Positions 35,228 through 43,972 of a DNA stretch of 64,000 nt are shown here, piece after piece; position 1 is the stretch's first letter; each line of letters opens with the position of its first letter. The stretch comes from Sutterella faecalis (GTDB lineage: Bacteria; Pseudomonadota; Gammaproteobacteria; Burkholderiales; Burkholderiaceae_F): assembly GCF_006337085.1 (NCBI RefSeq), contig NZ_CP040882.1, positions 868,001 through 932,000 of the forward strand. The letters are read 5' to 3'. A program made the position numbers and the translations under genes. Under the pieces are notes generated by a model. That model saw nothing but the letters and a program-made list of their open reading frames with translations, was not told where the DNA came from and did not search any database.

Positions 35228-37114
35228 TCAATCCGGATTTCCCATCTGATCGGGGGAAAGCTCAACCAACCGGAAGATTTTGCGGGCGCGCGGCTTTTCG
35301 CCCGCCCCGCTCCGATCCTCATAAGTGCAGTGAAGGAGCTCATGCGCAAGGCGGCTTCCCGGAGCTCCGAGAAAGTCCTCATAGAGGCGGATGACCTCCG
35401 GATTCTCGTGCGAAGCGCGGATCGGCATCCTGGCGTCAATGTCATACACCGCACTCTGACGGGCACCGAGATTGTTCTTCCAGATGTCGCGCCCGCGGGG
35501 CGTGCCTCCGCCCCCGACGCAGCCGTTGGGACAGGCCATGACCTCAACGAAGTGATAGGGACAGGTGCCCTTTCTCACCATGTCGATCACCTTCGCAACA
35601 TTGGCGCATTCGTGAACCACCGCCACGCGGATGTCGCCCAGGTCCCCGAGATGAACGGTCGTTTCCTTGATCGAGCGCGCGCCGCGAACGTCTTCGAAAG
35701 GCGGGAGCGGCTGAGGATCCTGATTCGTAATGGCGGACATTGTGCGAAGCGCCGCCTCCATGACGCCGCCCGTCGTTGCGAAAAGCTGCGCGCCGCCCGA
35801 AGCGAGCGTCATCTGAGGCGTGTCGAACGCCGTATCGGGAAGCTCGGCCAGGTTGAGCCCCGTGCGGCGGATCAAGCGCGTGAATTCCCGGATCGTGAGC
35901 ACAACGTCGGTATCTTTTTCGCCGGGGCGGCGCTCGAGAAGCTTCCTTCCTGCCTCGTCCTTTTTCGCCGTGCAGGGCATGATCGAAATGACGCGGATCG
36001 ACTTCGGATCGAGCTCCCTCGACTTCGGCATCCAGGTCTTCGCGAGCGCCGAGAAAATCGCCTGCGGCGAGCGCGTCGAGGAGAGGTGCGGAATCATGTC
36101 GGGCGCAACCTTTTCGACGTAGTTGACCCATCCGGGGCAGCAGGAAGTGAAATACGTAAAGGGTTTCTCCAGCGTTCCCGCGGCCTTTGCTTCCCGGAGG
36201 CGCTCCAGGATCTCCGTTCCCTCCTCCATGATCGTCACGTCGGCAGACCATCGCGTATCCATCACGTAGTCGGCGCCCATGCGCTTCAACGCCGTCACGA
36301 TCTTCCCCTCGACATTGGTGCCGGGCGGAAGTCCGAAAGCCTCGGCAATCGCCACGCGCACGGCCGGAGCGATCTGAAAGACCGTCGTGACGGAGTCGTC
36401 GTCGAGAAGATCAAAAACGTCGCAGCACTGGTCGCGCACGCTGATGGCTCCCGTCGGGCAGACGAGCGAGCACTGCCCGCACTGAATGCAGACGTCGGAG
36501 GCGCCCCAGGAGTCCGCGCCGCGGAAACCGACCTGAGCGCCCGTGCCGGTGTCGATCAGAGTGAGCGCCGATACGTTCGGCCCCTGCACGCGGCGGCAGA
36601 CCTCGATGCAGCGCAGGCACCGGATGCATTTTCTGCCGTCAAAGCGCATGGCAGGGGCGGAAGCATCCTCCCGACGGTCTGCCAGATATTTTCCGGAAAT
36701 GTGCGAGCCTTCGAGCCCCACCCAGAGGGCCGCCTTCTGGAGTTCGCAGTCGCCGTGGCGGGAGCAGGAAGAGCAATTTTCATCATGGTCGGCAAAAAGA
36801 AGCTCCATCTGCAGGCGCTGCCGGCGGCGGACCTCGGCCGTACGCGTATGAATGCGCATGCCGGGCTCGATCTTCGTATCGCATGAGGTCACGATGTCGT
36901 GGCCGCCGTCCGCGCGATCAATGTCCACAAGACAAATGCGGCATGTTCCGGGACGGTGATTGAGGGCCGCGAATTCGCAAAGCGTCGGAATAAAGATCCC
37001 GGCGCGGCGAGCCGCTTCGAGAATCGTGTCGTTGGGCTCGATCACCACGGAGATGCCGTTGATGAATGCGCGGGGCGCGAGCTCCTTCTTGTCTTTATAA
37101 ATCTGGGAAGCCAT
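35228..37114 (-). CDS. [FeFe] hydrogenase catalytic subunit (NADP-reducing HndD/HydA type)
   Basis: The 628-residue protein has all M3-type domains in order: a [2Fe-2S] ferredoxin domain (CEFAALNHRPGTCRIC), a His/Cys [4Fe-4S] site (HDENCSSCSRHGDC), two [4Fe-4S] clusters (CIRCLRCIEVC, CIQCGQCSLVC) and the H-cluster domain with L1 FTSCCPGW (about residue 322), L2 IMPCTAKKDE (about 380) and L3 VMACPNGCVGGGG (about 525). The proton-path Cys in SCCP, Glu in MEEG and Ser in LSSTRS are present, so it should be active if maturated; HydE, HydF and HydG are not in the window. It lies 15 bp downstream of the GltD-fusion gene and would exchange electrons with it. Confidence 0.9.
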   Translation of the reverse strand: MASQIYKDKKELAPRAFINGISVVIEPNDTILEAARRAGIFIPTLCEFAALNHRPGTCRICLVDIDRADGGHDIVTSCDTKIEPGMRIHTRTAEVRRRQRLQMELLFADHDENCSSCSRHGDCELQKAALWVGLEGSHISGKYLADRREDASAPAMRFDGRKCIRCLRCIEVCRRVQGPNVSALTLIDTGTGAQVGFRGADSWGASDVCIQCGQCSLVCPTGAISVRDQCCDVFDLLDDDSVTTVFQIAPAVRVAIAEAFGLPPGTNVEGKIVTALKRMGADYVMDTRWSADVTIMEEGTEILERLREAKAAGTLEKPFTYFTSCCPGWVNYVEKVAPDMIPHLSSTRSPQAIFSALAKTWMPKSRELDPKSIRVISIMPCTAKKDEAGRKLLERRPGEKDTDVVLTIREFTRLIRRTGLNLAELPDTAFDTPQMTLASGGAQLFATTGGVMEAALRTMSAITNQDPQPLPPFEDVRGARSIKETTVHLGDLGDIRVAVVHECANVAKVIDMVRKGTCPYHFVEVMACPNGCVGGGGTPRGRDIWKNNLGARQSAVYDIDARMPIRASHENPEVIRLYEDFLGAPGSRLAHELLHCTYEDRSGAGEKPRARKIFRLVELSPDQMGNPD

Positions 37115-37129
37115 CTTGGGGAAACTCCG

Positions 37130-39175
37130 TCAAAGGGGAAGCGTGTCCTCGCCCGTGGGCTCGGCGCCGGGAATGGGGTCGCGGGTCGTCACGCCGATGA
37201 GGCGGTAGCAGCGCATGCAGCGCTTCGATTCCTTCCAGCCGTCCGAATCCGTCATGCCGAACTCAACCTCCTTCCACGGGGTCTCCTCGATGCGTCCGCG
37301 GGCGTCAAGCATCGGCACTTCAAAGCGTTCAGCATGCGGGAAGCTCTTCTCCGGCCGGCACTGGCCGAGAAGATCCGCCTTCCTGATGATTCGGGAGAGG
37401 CGTTTTCTCGGGAAAAAGGCCGGTTCCCCGCTCCTCAGGTAGGCGTCGATCGATCTCGCCGCGCCTTCACCGTGCGCCATGGCAAGGATGAGCGTTTGAG
37501 CGCCCACGGCGGCATCGCCCCCGGCAAAGACGCCCTTGCGGGAGGTCGTGTAGTCGGCCTTCGTTTCAATCGTGTTCCAGCGCGAGAGCCTGATGCCGTC
37601 TTCGGGAGAAAAAACGGATGCGTCCATTTTCTGACCAATGGAAGCAATGACCGTGCTGCAGGGAATAACGAATTCGGAACCCGCAATCGGCTTTACGCCG
37701 CGGCGGCCCGACGCGTCGGGCTCCGTCTGGTACATGCGCACGAGCTCGATCCCGACAACGCGGCCGTCTTCCACGATGATGCGCTTCGGGGCGGAAAGGA
37801 ATTCGAATTCCACGCCCTCGGCGCGAGCGGCCTTGATTTCCTCCGGATCTGCGGGCGCCGAGGCCTCGATGCGGCGGTAGGCGACAATGACGCGCCCGGA
37901 CTTCAAAAGTCTTCTTGCCGTGCGGCAGCAGTCCATCGCGACGTTCCCGCAGCCGATCACCACAACATCGCCATGAAGAGGCGCCGGCCCTCCTGGGTTC
38001 TTCTGGCTGTGCTCGATTTCAAGCAGGAAGTCGAGCCCCTTGAGATAGCCTTCGGCCGACGGGTCCTCGTCGGGGAGATTGAGATACTGCCCGAGCGCGC
38101 AGCCGATCCCGAGAAAGACGGCGCTGTAGCCGTCGCGAAGGAGACTATCGACGGAAAAGTCGCGGCCGAGCTTTTTGCCGAAGATGTAATGGCCGCCCAG
38201 GGCCCTCACGACGTCCGTTTCGCCCGCGAGCTCCCTGCGCGGAAGACGATAGGCGGGAATTCCCCAGCGGGCCATGCCGCCCGCCTCTTCCTCCATGTCG
38301 AAAACATCAACCGCATGCCCCATCTGGAGAAGATGGTAGGCGCAGGTGATGCCCGCCGGGCCGGCGCCGACGACGGCAACCTTCTTTTCATCAAGCCCGA
38401 GCGAGGCTTCCGGAGCAAAGAGATGCGAAACGGGGGCTCCCGCATGATCAGCGGCAAATCGCTTCAGGTCCTTGATCGCAACGGGCGCCTCGACAAAGCG
38501 GCGCGCACAGGCTTTCTCGCAGGGACGAACGCAGACGCGCCCGCAGGTGCCGACGAGCGGATAACGTTCAAGCAGCACGCCTTCGGCCAACTGAGGACGG
38601 CCGTCACGGATGTAGTCGATGTAGCGGGGAACATTGACGTTCGCAGGACAGGCTTCGATGCAGGGAGCGGTTGCAGCCGATGCGTAGCGCTTCTCTGCGG
38701 CGAGCGCCGCCGGGTCGCCTAAGGGTTCCGTTGTCTTCAGGTCGTCGAGGAAATGGTCGATTGCGCCGATCAGCGCTGCTGTTGTGGAGGCGCCGATGCC
38801 GCAGAGGCTCGTCAACTCCATCTGGCGCGCGAGCGTGCGGACCTCTTCCCAGTTGACGGTGCAGCCTCGGCCGAGGACGGCCGCCTTGAGCGCCTCGCAA
38901 ATGAGGATGCTTCCCGCACGGCAGGGCGTGCAGCGTCCGCAGGACATGCGGCGAACATTGTCGTAATAGGCAAAAAGAACCAGAGGAAGCGCTTCAGCTC
39001 CGGAGAAGATGAGAAAGCCTGCGCTCGAAATAATGCTTGTCAGCGGGTTGCCGCGATTAAATTCGCGCGCTTCCTCAAGCGGGAAGCCGTCAGGCAGTGC
39101 TCCTGAAGCGTCGTTTCTCCGATCGAATCGACGTCCCTTCCAGAAGCCAAAGAGAAAATTCTCTTCCATTGTCAT
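37130..39175 (-). CDS. NuoF-remnant/GltD fusion, NAD(P)H oxidoreductase partner of the hydrogenase
   Basis: The 681-residue chain starts with a segment matching only the C-terminal [4Fe-4S] part of NuoF/HydB (MSCGRCTPCRAGS, then LTSLCGIGAS); the FMN- and NADH-binding part is missing. From about residue 170 it is a glutamate-synthase-small-subunit-like flavoprotein: Fe-S Cys (CIEACPANVN, GTCGRVCVRPCEKAC), FAD motif VVGAGPAGITCAYHLL, NAD(P) motif VIGCGNVAMDCC, then FAGGDAAVGAQT. A C-terminal KRCMRCYRL may hold another cluster. This pairing fits the glutamate-synthase-linked type of group A hydrogenase. It probably passes electrons between NAD(P)H and the H-cluster subunit. GAGGG precedes the start. 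Confidence 0.8.
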   Translation of the reverse strand: MTMEENFLFGFWKGRRFDRRNDASGALPDGFPLEEAREFNRGNPLTSIISSAGFLIFSGAEALPLVLFAYYDNVRRMSCGRCTPCRAGSILICEALKAAVLGRGCTVNWEEVRTLARQMELTSLCGIGASTTAALIGAIDHFLDDLKTTEPLGDPAALAAEKRYASAATAPCIEACPANVNVPRYIDYIRDGRPQLAEGVLLERYPLVGTCGRVCVRPCEKACARRFVEAPVAIKDLKRFAADHAGAPVSHLFAPEASLGLDEKKVAVVGAGPAGITCAYHLLQMGHAVDVFDMEEEAGGMARWGIPAYRLPRRELAGETDVVRALGGHYIFGKKLGRDFSVDSLLRDGYSAVFLGIGCALGQYLNLPDEDPSAEGYLKGLDFLLEIEHSQKNPGGPAPLHGDVVVIGCGNVAMDCCRTARRLLKSGRVIVAYRRIEASAPADPEEIKAARAEGVEFEFLSAPKRIIVEDGRVVGIELVRMYQTEPDASGRRGVKPIAGSEFVIPCSTVIASIGQKMDASVFSPEDGIRLSRWNTIETKADYTTSRKGVFAGGDAAVGAQTLILAMAHGEGAARSIDAYLRSGEPAFFPRKRLSRIIRKADLLGQCRPEKSFPHAERFEVPMLDARGRIEETPWKEVEFGMTDSDGWKESKRCMRCYRLIGVTTRDPIPGAEPTGEDTLPL

Positions 39176-39546
39176 GGTCCCTCAAAACGTGCTGCCGGCG
39201 AGACGTCTCAGGTCCCGGCGACATCCGGGATAACGCACTCGCTGCAGCGGATTCTTTCTGAGCGCCCGATGAATGGAGCTCCTTCAGAGAGATTCACATC
39301 CCTTGCGAAGTCGACTCGGGGTCCGGGCTGCATCAGTATTTGTTCTTTTATGCGTCAGGCCATTTTAACTAGTTCTTTTGAATGTTCGGTCTAAAAATCA
39401 GGCAATGACTTACGGGAAAACATGCATTCAATCGACTGATAAGGGACGTTCCTATATTAGATTCAGGGTTTTCCTGTGTGCCTGAAGCTTGAGTTTCCGC
39501 AATACGCTTCTCCTTATCCTTAGTCCCTCTTCGTCATCCAACCCAA
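39176..39546. other. Gap between hydrogenase operon and methyltransferase-HNH gene
   Basis: This 371-bp divergent gap must hold promoters for both directions. I see no Fnr, Fur or other operator of convincing form, and no coding frame. Confidence 0.4.
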
Positions 39547-41319
39547 GTGACTCTTTTCTCCTCAAGCCTCACTCAGGAGTCCTCCACGGAGCATCTCTTC
39601 AGGACGCTCCTTCTTAAATGGATTCCTGCCAGCACCCGTGCGCTGGAGCTCGGAAGCGCACGCTTCGCAGCCCCGCTCGCAGAAGCCGATGTCTGCGTCA
39701 CGGTCACGGCGGATGCGGACGCTCCGGACGAAGAAAGCGGCCGAAGCCCCGGGCTTGAACGCATTCCGCTTCACTTTCCGCTCGGCAAAGCCGATCGGGA
39801 GCGCTATGGCGAAGCTCTTGAAGAGGCTTCTTTCGATGCAGTCGTCCTTGACGGGCTGAAGGAAGCGTTCACTACGGATAAGCTTCATGAACTCGTTCGC
39901 GAAATCGACATGGTTCTCAAGCCTTCCGGCGTGGCGCTCATTCTGCTCGATGCGGCTTCTCTGCCTCAATGTCTCTCGCCCGAGTTCGTCATTGCGCTCT
40001 TCGAACGCTTCGGGTTTGCGCTTGCGGAAAGAAAATCTGTCCAATCCCCCGTAAAGCAAACCTCCGCCGGACTGGTTTTCGTGCGCGATGCTACCAGGGT
40101 GCGGGCAAGGAAAAGCCTCCAGGGGCTTCTCGAAGAGGACCGGAAAACCACTACCTATAAGCTCGCGCTTATCAAGGCGCTTGCCGAAATCAACCTTTCC
40201 AACTCTGCCCGCGTACGATATCTCTCGCCGACGGACATGGATCGATACCTCCTTCGGTCGAAGATTCCGGATGCGCCTCATCAGGCGGCAATCCCGATGG
40301 GGCTCATTATTGAGCGCGTCGCAGCGCTTTACTGGCAGATCTACCGCAGGCATGCGCTCAATGAATCGGCGCCGCTTCCCGCTCAAATCGGGGGCGGCAG
40401 ACGCCTCGAATTCGAGGAGCCTCTCAAGGCGCTCATCCGCCTCTACCAGGGCGACTGGCTCGCCTTCAGAAACGACTTCTACCTGGGAAGGCTCGCGGCC
40501 GGATCCGCACGCAGTCTCGCCTTCATCTCTCTTGCCCGGGCAATCAACAAAGCGCTTCAGCGCGGTCCCATCTTCTATGCCGGAAATTCCCTCGGCAATG
40601 ATTCGAGCGCCATTGCCGGAAAAGACGGGAACCGCCTCTTTCGACTCGCAAAGGGAGCGGGCTTTCGATCGCTCGAAGAAGCAATCGCTCCCGCGCTCCT
40701 CGACCGGGCGGCAGGGACCTTCTACCTTCCCTCCGAGCTCTGGCGCGAACTCAATGTCTCTGCGCCCTGGCTCACGGAAGCCATCACGATCCGCTGGGCG
40801 AGGCTCTCGTCGGACTTTTCCCGCGGGGCCATGTCGCCCGGCGCCGTGGTCGACTTGATGACGCCGCCGGAAGACATGCGCGACACGAATTGGTCCCGGG
40901 GGCTCTTTCTCGAGCGCATCCGCACGGGGAACCTCCATTCCGTCTGGTCCGGCGTGGAGCTTTTCCCCAAAACGCTCGCCGTCGACCACATGATCCCGTG
41001 GTCGCGCACCCATACGAACGATCTCTGGAACCTTATGCCGGCCGAAACAAAGGAAAACGGCCAAAAATCCGACGGGGTTCCTTCTGCTCACTGTCTTGAC
41101 AGAGCGGCAGACCGGATCATCCGAACCTGGAAGCTTTATGAAGGCTCATCCATGGGCACGCTCTTTCGCGCACAGGCTGAGTCGACGCTCATGGGCCGGG
41201 CGCTTCCTCAGAAAGACTGGGAAACGCCGATGATGGACGCGCTTCTCAGAAGCGCCGACGAAACGGCGCTCCAGTATGCCTGCCGCAGGTGGGAGCCTCC
41301 TCTGAGAGAGAACCTTTGA
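39547..41319 (+). CDS. Methyltransferase-like/HNH endonuclease fusion protein
   Basis: The 590-residue product joins an N-terminal Rossmann methyltransferase-like domain (ALELGSARFAAPLAEADVCVT; FDAVVLDGLKEAFTTDKLHE; VLKPSGVALILLDA) to a helical middle region (TTTYKLALIKALAEI, AIPMGLIIERVAALYW) and a C-terminal HNH nuclease (AVDHMIPWSRTHTNDLWNLMPA, His near residue 481, then NGQKSDG). The SAM-binding glycine motif is degenerate (ELGSA), so methylation may be lost. The start is GTG with no clear ribosome-binding site. No toxin, helicase or restriction partner lies nearby. A role in restriction-like defence is an inference from the nuclease domain. A terminator follows. Confidence 0.65.
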   Translation: MTLFSSSLTQESSTEHLFRTLLLKWIPASTRALELGSARFAAPLAEADVCVTVTADADAPDEESGRSPGLERIPLHFPLGKADRERYGEALEEASFDAVVLDGLKEAFTTDKLHELVREIDMVLKPSGVALILLDAASLPQCLSPEFVIALFERFGFALAERKSVQSPVKQTSAGLVFVRDATRVRARKSLQGLLEEDRKTTTYKLALIKALAEINLSNSARVRYLSPTDMDRYLLRSKIPDAPHQAAIPMGLIIERVAALYWQIYRRHALNESAPLPAQIGGGRRLEFEEPLKALIRLYQGDWLAFRNDFYLGRLAAGSARSLAFISLARAINKALQRGPIFYAGNSLGNDSSAIAGKDGNRLFRLAKGAGFRSLEEAIAPALLDRAAGTFYLPSELWRELNVSAPWLTEAITIRWARLSSDFSRGAMSPGAVVDLMTPPEDMRDTNWSRGLFLERIRTGNLHSVWSGVELFPKTLAVDHMIPWSRTHTNDLWNLMPAETKENGQKSDGVPSAHCLDRAADRIIRTWKLYEGSSMGTLFRAQAESTLMGRALPQKDWETPMMDALLRSADETALQYACRRWEPPLRENL

Positions 41320-41341
41320 GGGCGAGACTTCCAAATAACGA

Positions 41342-41394
41342 AAGAGCGCTCATGATCCCTGACAAATTCAGGATGATGAGCGCTCTTCTTTTTT
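41342..41394 (+). terminator. Terminator between the HNH gene and dps (probably bidirectional)
   Basis: AAGAGCGCTCAT (41342-41353) pairs with ATGAGCGCTCTT (about 41375-41387), then CTTTTTT. It also lies at the end of the convergent dps gene. Confidence 0.85.
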
Positions 41395-41437
41395 AAGCCC
41401 GCGCCCCGCTCCGAAGGAGCGGGTGCGAACTGAGGCA

Positions 41438-41908
41438 TCAGGCCTTCGCGGAGCAGCAGCCTTCCTTAACCGCATCCGCGCGCATGGCGGAGAGGAACCA
41501 GAGTTCCTTCGCGTAGCCCGCGAGATAGCCTTCGAAAATGCCCTGCGTCTGGAAATCGTCCTCTTCAGCAGCCGCATTGCGGATTTCGCGTGCGAGCTTC
41601 GCCATCTTCTTCATGTCGGCTTCGACTTCCGCAACGACTTCGCAGGAAGAGAAGAGGCGCGGCGAAACTTCTTCGATCACGGAAAGCTCCACGCTCCCGC
41701 GAAGGGTCGCGTGCGGCATTTCGCCCTTCATCTTCAGAAGCTCGGCGACTTCGTCGTAAGCGTCGAAGGCCTTGTCGTAGAGAGCTTCCGTGTACTCATG
41801 GAGGGGCTTGAAGAGCTTGCCGGTCACATTCCAGTGGAGGTTGTGGAGCTTCACGTTCCAAACGAGCAGGGAGGCGACGTAAGCATTGAGTCGTTCAGTA
41901 TTCGTCAT
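41438..41908 (-). CDS. dps: Dps-family DNA-binding ferritin-like protein
   Basis: A 156-residue Dps-type miniferritin. Ferroxidase residues are visible in LHNLHWNVTGKLFKPLHEYTEALYDKAFDAYDEVAE, where the His and the Asp/Glu come from neighbouring subunits. It would oxidise ferrous iron with peroxide, store iron and protect DNA. The C-terminal CCSAKA is unusual. I start at ATG 41908 (MTNTERLNAYVAS), preceded by AGGA; the 42 codons upstream of it contain the promoter. A consensus sigma70 promoter lies at 41985-42013. It stands alone and converges on the HNH gene. Confidence 0.9.
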   Translation of the reverse strand: MTNTERLNAYVASLLVWNVKLHNLHWNVTGKLFKPLHEYTEALYDKAFDAYDEVAELLKMKGEMPHATLRGSVELSVIEEVSPRLFSSCEVVAEVEADMKKMAKLAREIRNAAAEEDDFQTQGIFEGYLAGYAKELWFLSAMRADAVKEGCCSAKA

Positions 41909-41984
41909 TTTTATGGGTCCTGTTGCGATGCATTTAAAACTATCAATAACCGTCTCTTGATGCATCTTGTTTATCGATAAGCCG

Positions 41985-42013
41985 ATATTACATGTTAAAT
42001 CTATCGATGTCAA
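41985..42013 (-). promoter_or_regulatory. Consensus sigma70 promoter of dps
   Basis: On the minus strand TTGACA (42013-42008), 17-bp spacer, TAATAT (41990-41985). Repeated CTATCGAT and ATCGATA-type elements surround it. Confidence 0.8.
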
Positions 42014-42294
42014 TATTTTGATAGTTTTTATCAAAAGATAAGCTGAGCAATGCTGCCAAATCCAATCAAATTACTGCCCCAATCTCTCAAATTACCCTGT
42101 CCAAAGAGAGGCTGAATCTGCCTGAAGCCCGCGCATTCCCCTGATTCCTTGATGCAATAAGAGAGCGCTTACGTCATTCACCCACCTTGCAAACTGCCCA
42201 ATCCTGCTTATCATTTGGAATATCACTCTTCCTGGCAGGATGCACCTGCCGGACATTCATTCGACGAATCTTTCCAACCGCTCATCCAACTGCC

Positions 42295-43230
42295 ATGTCC
42301 GACATTGATCATCAGATTGCCGACATGCTTCAGGCGCTCAAGGCACTTAATCCTCAGAGAGGATCGCATGAGACGAGCGTCCCCGGCTTCTTCACGCACC
42401 GGCACGAGTGCGAGATGCCGCTCACCTGCTCCTGCGGGGAGCTCGCCTGCTCGCTCATACTTTCCGGGTCGAAGAGCTCGCTCATCTGCAACCGGGAAAT
42501 CATTTATCACTCGGGCGAAGGGCTCCTTTCGGGGGCGGCGCTCCCGAGCGCCTACCGCGCGCTCAATGCTTCGCCCGAACATCCCTTCTATTCGATTTCG
42601 CTCCGGCTCGACCGGGCGCTTCTCATTGAGCTCGCCGAAAGCATGACGGCGGCGGACGCCCAGCCTCAGCCGACGCAGGCCTGCTTCGTCTTTACGCCCT
42701 GGAAGGATCTTCTTGAGGATTTTTCCAGGCTTATTCATCTCGCGGCGAACCCCGATCAGGTCAAGGTGCGCGCTCCGCTCGTGATCCGGGACCTGCATTA
42801 TCTGCTCCTCACGGGCGCTACCGCTCCGCGACTTCTGCCGCTTCTTCGCGACGCCGCCCCCGCGGGCGCCATCGTGCGCGCCGTCTCGTGGCTCCGGGCC
42901 AATTTTGCGACTTCCATTGCAATTGAGGAGCTCGCGCGCATGCACAACATGTCGACCTCGAACTTCCATCGGCAGTTCAAGGGCCTCACGGGCATGAGTC
43001 CCCTCCAGTTTCAAAAGCAGATCCGGCTTTTTGAAGCGCAGCGCATGATGCTCGCGCAGCACGCGCAGGTGGCTGAAGCCGCCTATGCCGTCGGTTACGA
43101 AAGCCCGACGCAGTTCGTGCGCGAATACAAGCGCCAGTTCGGCGACTCGCCCCTGCGGGATGTACGCCGGCGCCGCACGGCCTTTGCAGCTGCCGACCGC
43201 TTCGGGGTCGAAGCCGATGAGGCCGCATGA
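42295..43230 (+). CDS. AraC-family regulator upstream of larBC
   Basis: The 311-residue protein has an AraC-type N-terminal ligand domain (residues about 1-190) and two C-terminal helix-turn-helix units: SIAIEELARMHNMSTSNFHRQFKGLTGMSPLQFQ and VAEAAYAVGYESPTQFVREYKRQFGDSP, the standard AraC/XylS signature. I start at ATG 42295 (MSDIDHQIADML); the 36 codons upstream of it look non-coding, though no Shine-Dalgarno is obvious. larB starts 52 bp after its stop on the same strand, so it may be in the same operon and act as local regulator of nickel-pincer cofactor synthesis. The inducer is unknown. Confidence 0.8.
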   Translation: MSDIDHQIADMLQALKALNPQRGSHETSVPGFFTHRHECEMPLTCSCGELACSLILSGSKSSLICNREIIYHSGEGLLSGAALPSAYRALNASPEHPFYSISLRLDRALLIELAESMTAADAQPQPTQACFVFTPWKDLLEDFSRLIHLAANPDQVKVRAPLVIRDLHYLLLTGATAPRLLPLLRDAAPAGAIVRAVSWLRANFATSIAIEELARMHNMSTSNFHRQFKGLTGMSPLQFQKQIRLFEAQRMMLAQHAQVAEAAYAVGYESPTQFVREYKRQFGDSPLRDVRRRRTAFAAADRFGVEADEAA

Positions 43231-43282
43231 CGGACCTCCGACGGAACAGCCGATATTTCAGACCTCTCTTTCAAAAAAAAAC

Positions 43283-43972
43283 ATGTCCCATTCCACCGTT
43301 CGCTTCGACCTCGACCGTCCGCGCCGCATCGGTCTTCCTGAAGCGGTGTTCTGCGCAGGGAAGCCCCGTTCAGTGCTCATTGAGCTCTTTGAACGCTTCG
43401 GGAGTCCCGATGCTGAACCCATTCTCTTCACGCGCCTTGAGCCCGGCTTTTTTGCCGAACTCCCGGAAGACCTCCGGAAGAAATACAACTTCGACCCGCT
43501 CTCCCGCACGGCATGGAACGCGAAACTCCCCGCCCGCCCCGGAAAAGCCGCGCTCGTTTCCGCCGGGAATGCCGATGCGAGCGTCCTGCACGAAGCCGCC
43601 CGCACGCTCGAATACCTGGGCTACGAAACCGCTTTCTTTGAAGACTGCGGCGTCGCGGGACTCTGGCGCATTCAGTCCGTCATCGACGAAATCAATGCGT
43701 GCGACGTCGTGATCGTGGCGGCGGGCCTTGATGCTGCGCTCGCTTCCGTCATGGGAGGCCTCACCGAGAAGCCCCTTTTTGCCGTCCCCACATCGGTAGG
43801 CTACGGCATCGCCGAGGGCGGCATGACGGCGCTTCGCAGCATGCTCGCCTCCTGCGCGCCGGGCGTTGCGGTCTTCAATATCGACAACGGCTACGGCGCA
43901 GCATGCGCTGCGGCACGGACGCTCAGGCTCCTCACGACCCATTCCTCGAAAGAAGCAATCACCCAACCATGA
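43283..43972 (+). CDS. larB: LarB-like nickel-pincer cofactor biosynthesis protein
   Basis: The 229-residue product has the LarB/AIR-carboxylase-like domain. SAGNADASVLHEAARTLEY stands where the family has a GTSD loop; FEDCGVAGLWRI, DVVIVAAGLDAALASVMGGL, FAVPTSVGYG and SCAPGVAVFNIDNGYGAA follow, the last containing the conserved Cys. LarB carboxylates and hydrolyses nicotinic acid adenine dinucleotide in the first step to the nickel-pincer nucleotide used by lactate racemase and related epimerases. No larE or larA-like gene is in the window. The start ATG 43283 has only an A-rich upstream. It overlaps larC by 4 bp (ATGA), so they are coupled. Confidence 0.8.
   Translation: MSHSTVRFDLDRPRRIGLPEAVFCAGKPRSVLIELFERFGSPDAEPILFTRLEPGFFAELPEDLRKKYNFDPLSRTAWNAKLPARPGKAALVSAGNADASVLHEAARTLEYLGYETAFFEDCGVAGLWRIQSVIDEINACDVVIVAAGLDAALASVMGGLTEKPLFAVPTSVGYGIAEGGMTALRSMLASCAPGVAVFNIDNGYGAACAAARTLRLLTTHSSKEAITQP

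Noticed and set aside
35330..38722. Long plus-strand frames (518 and 607 codons) across the hydrogenase genes
   Set aside because: Arg/Gly/His-rich composition typical of antisense shadows in GC-rich DNA; both cover genes with full catalytic motifs on the other strand.
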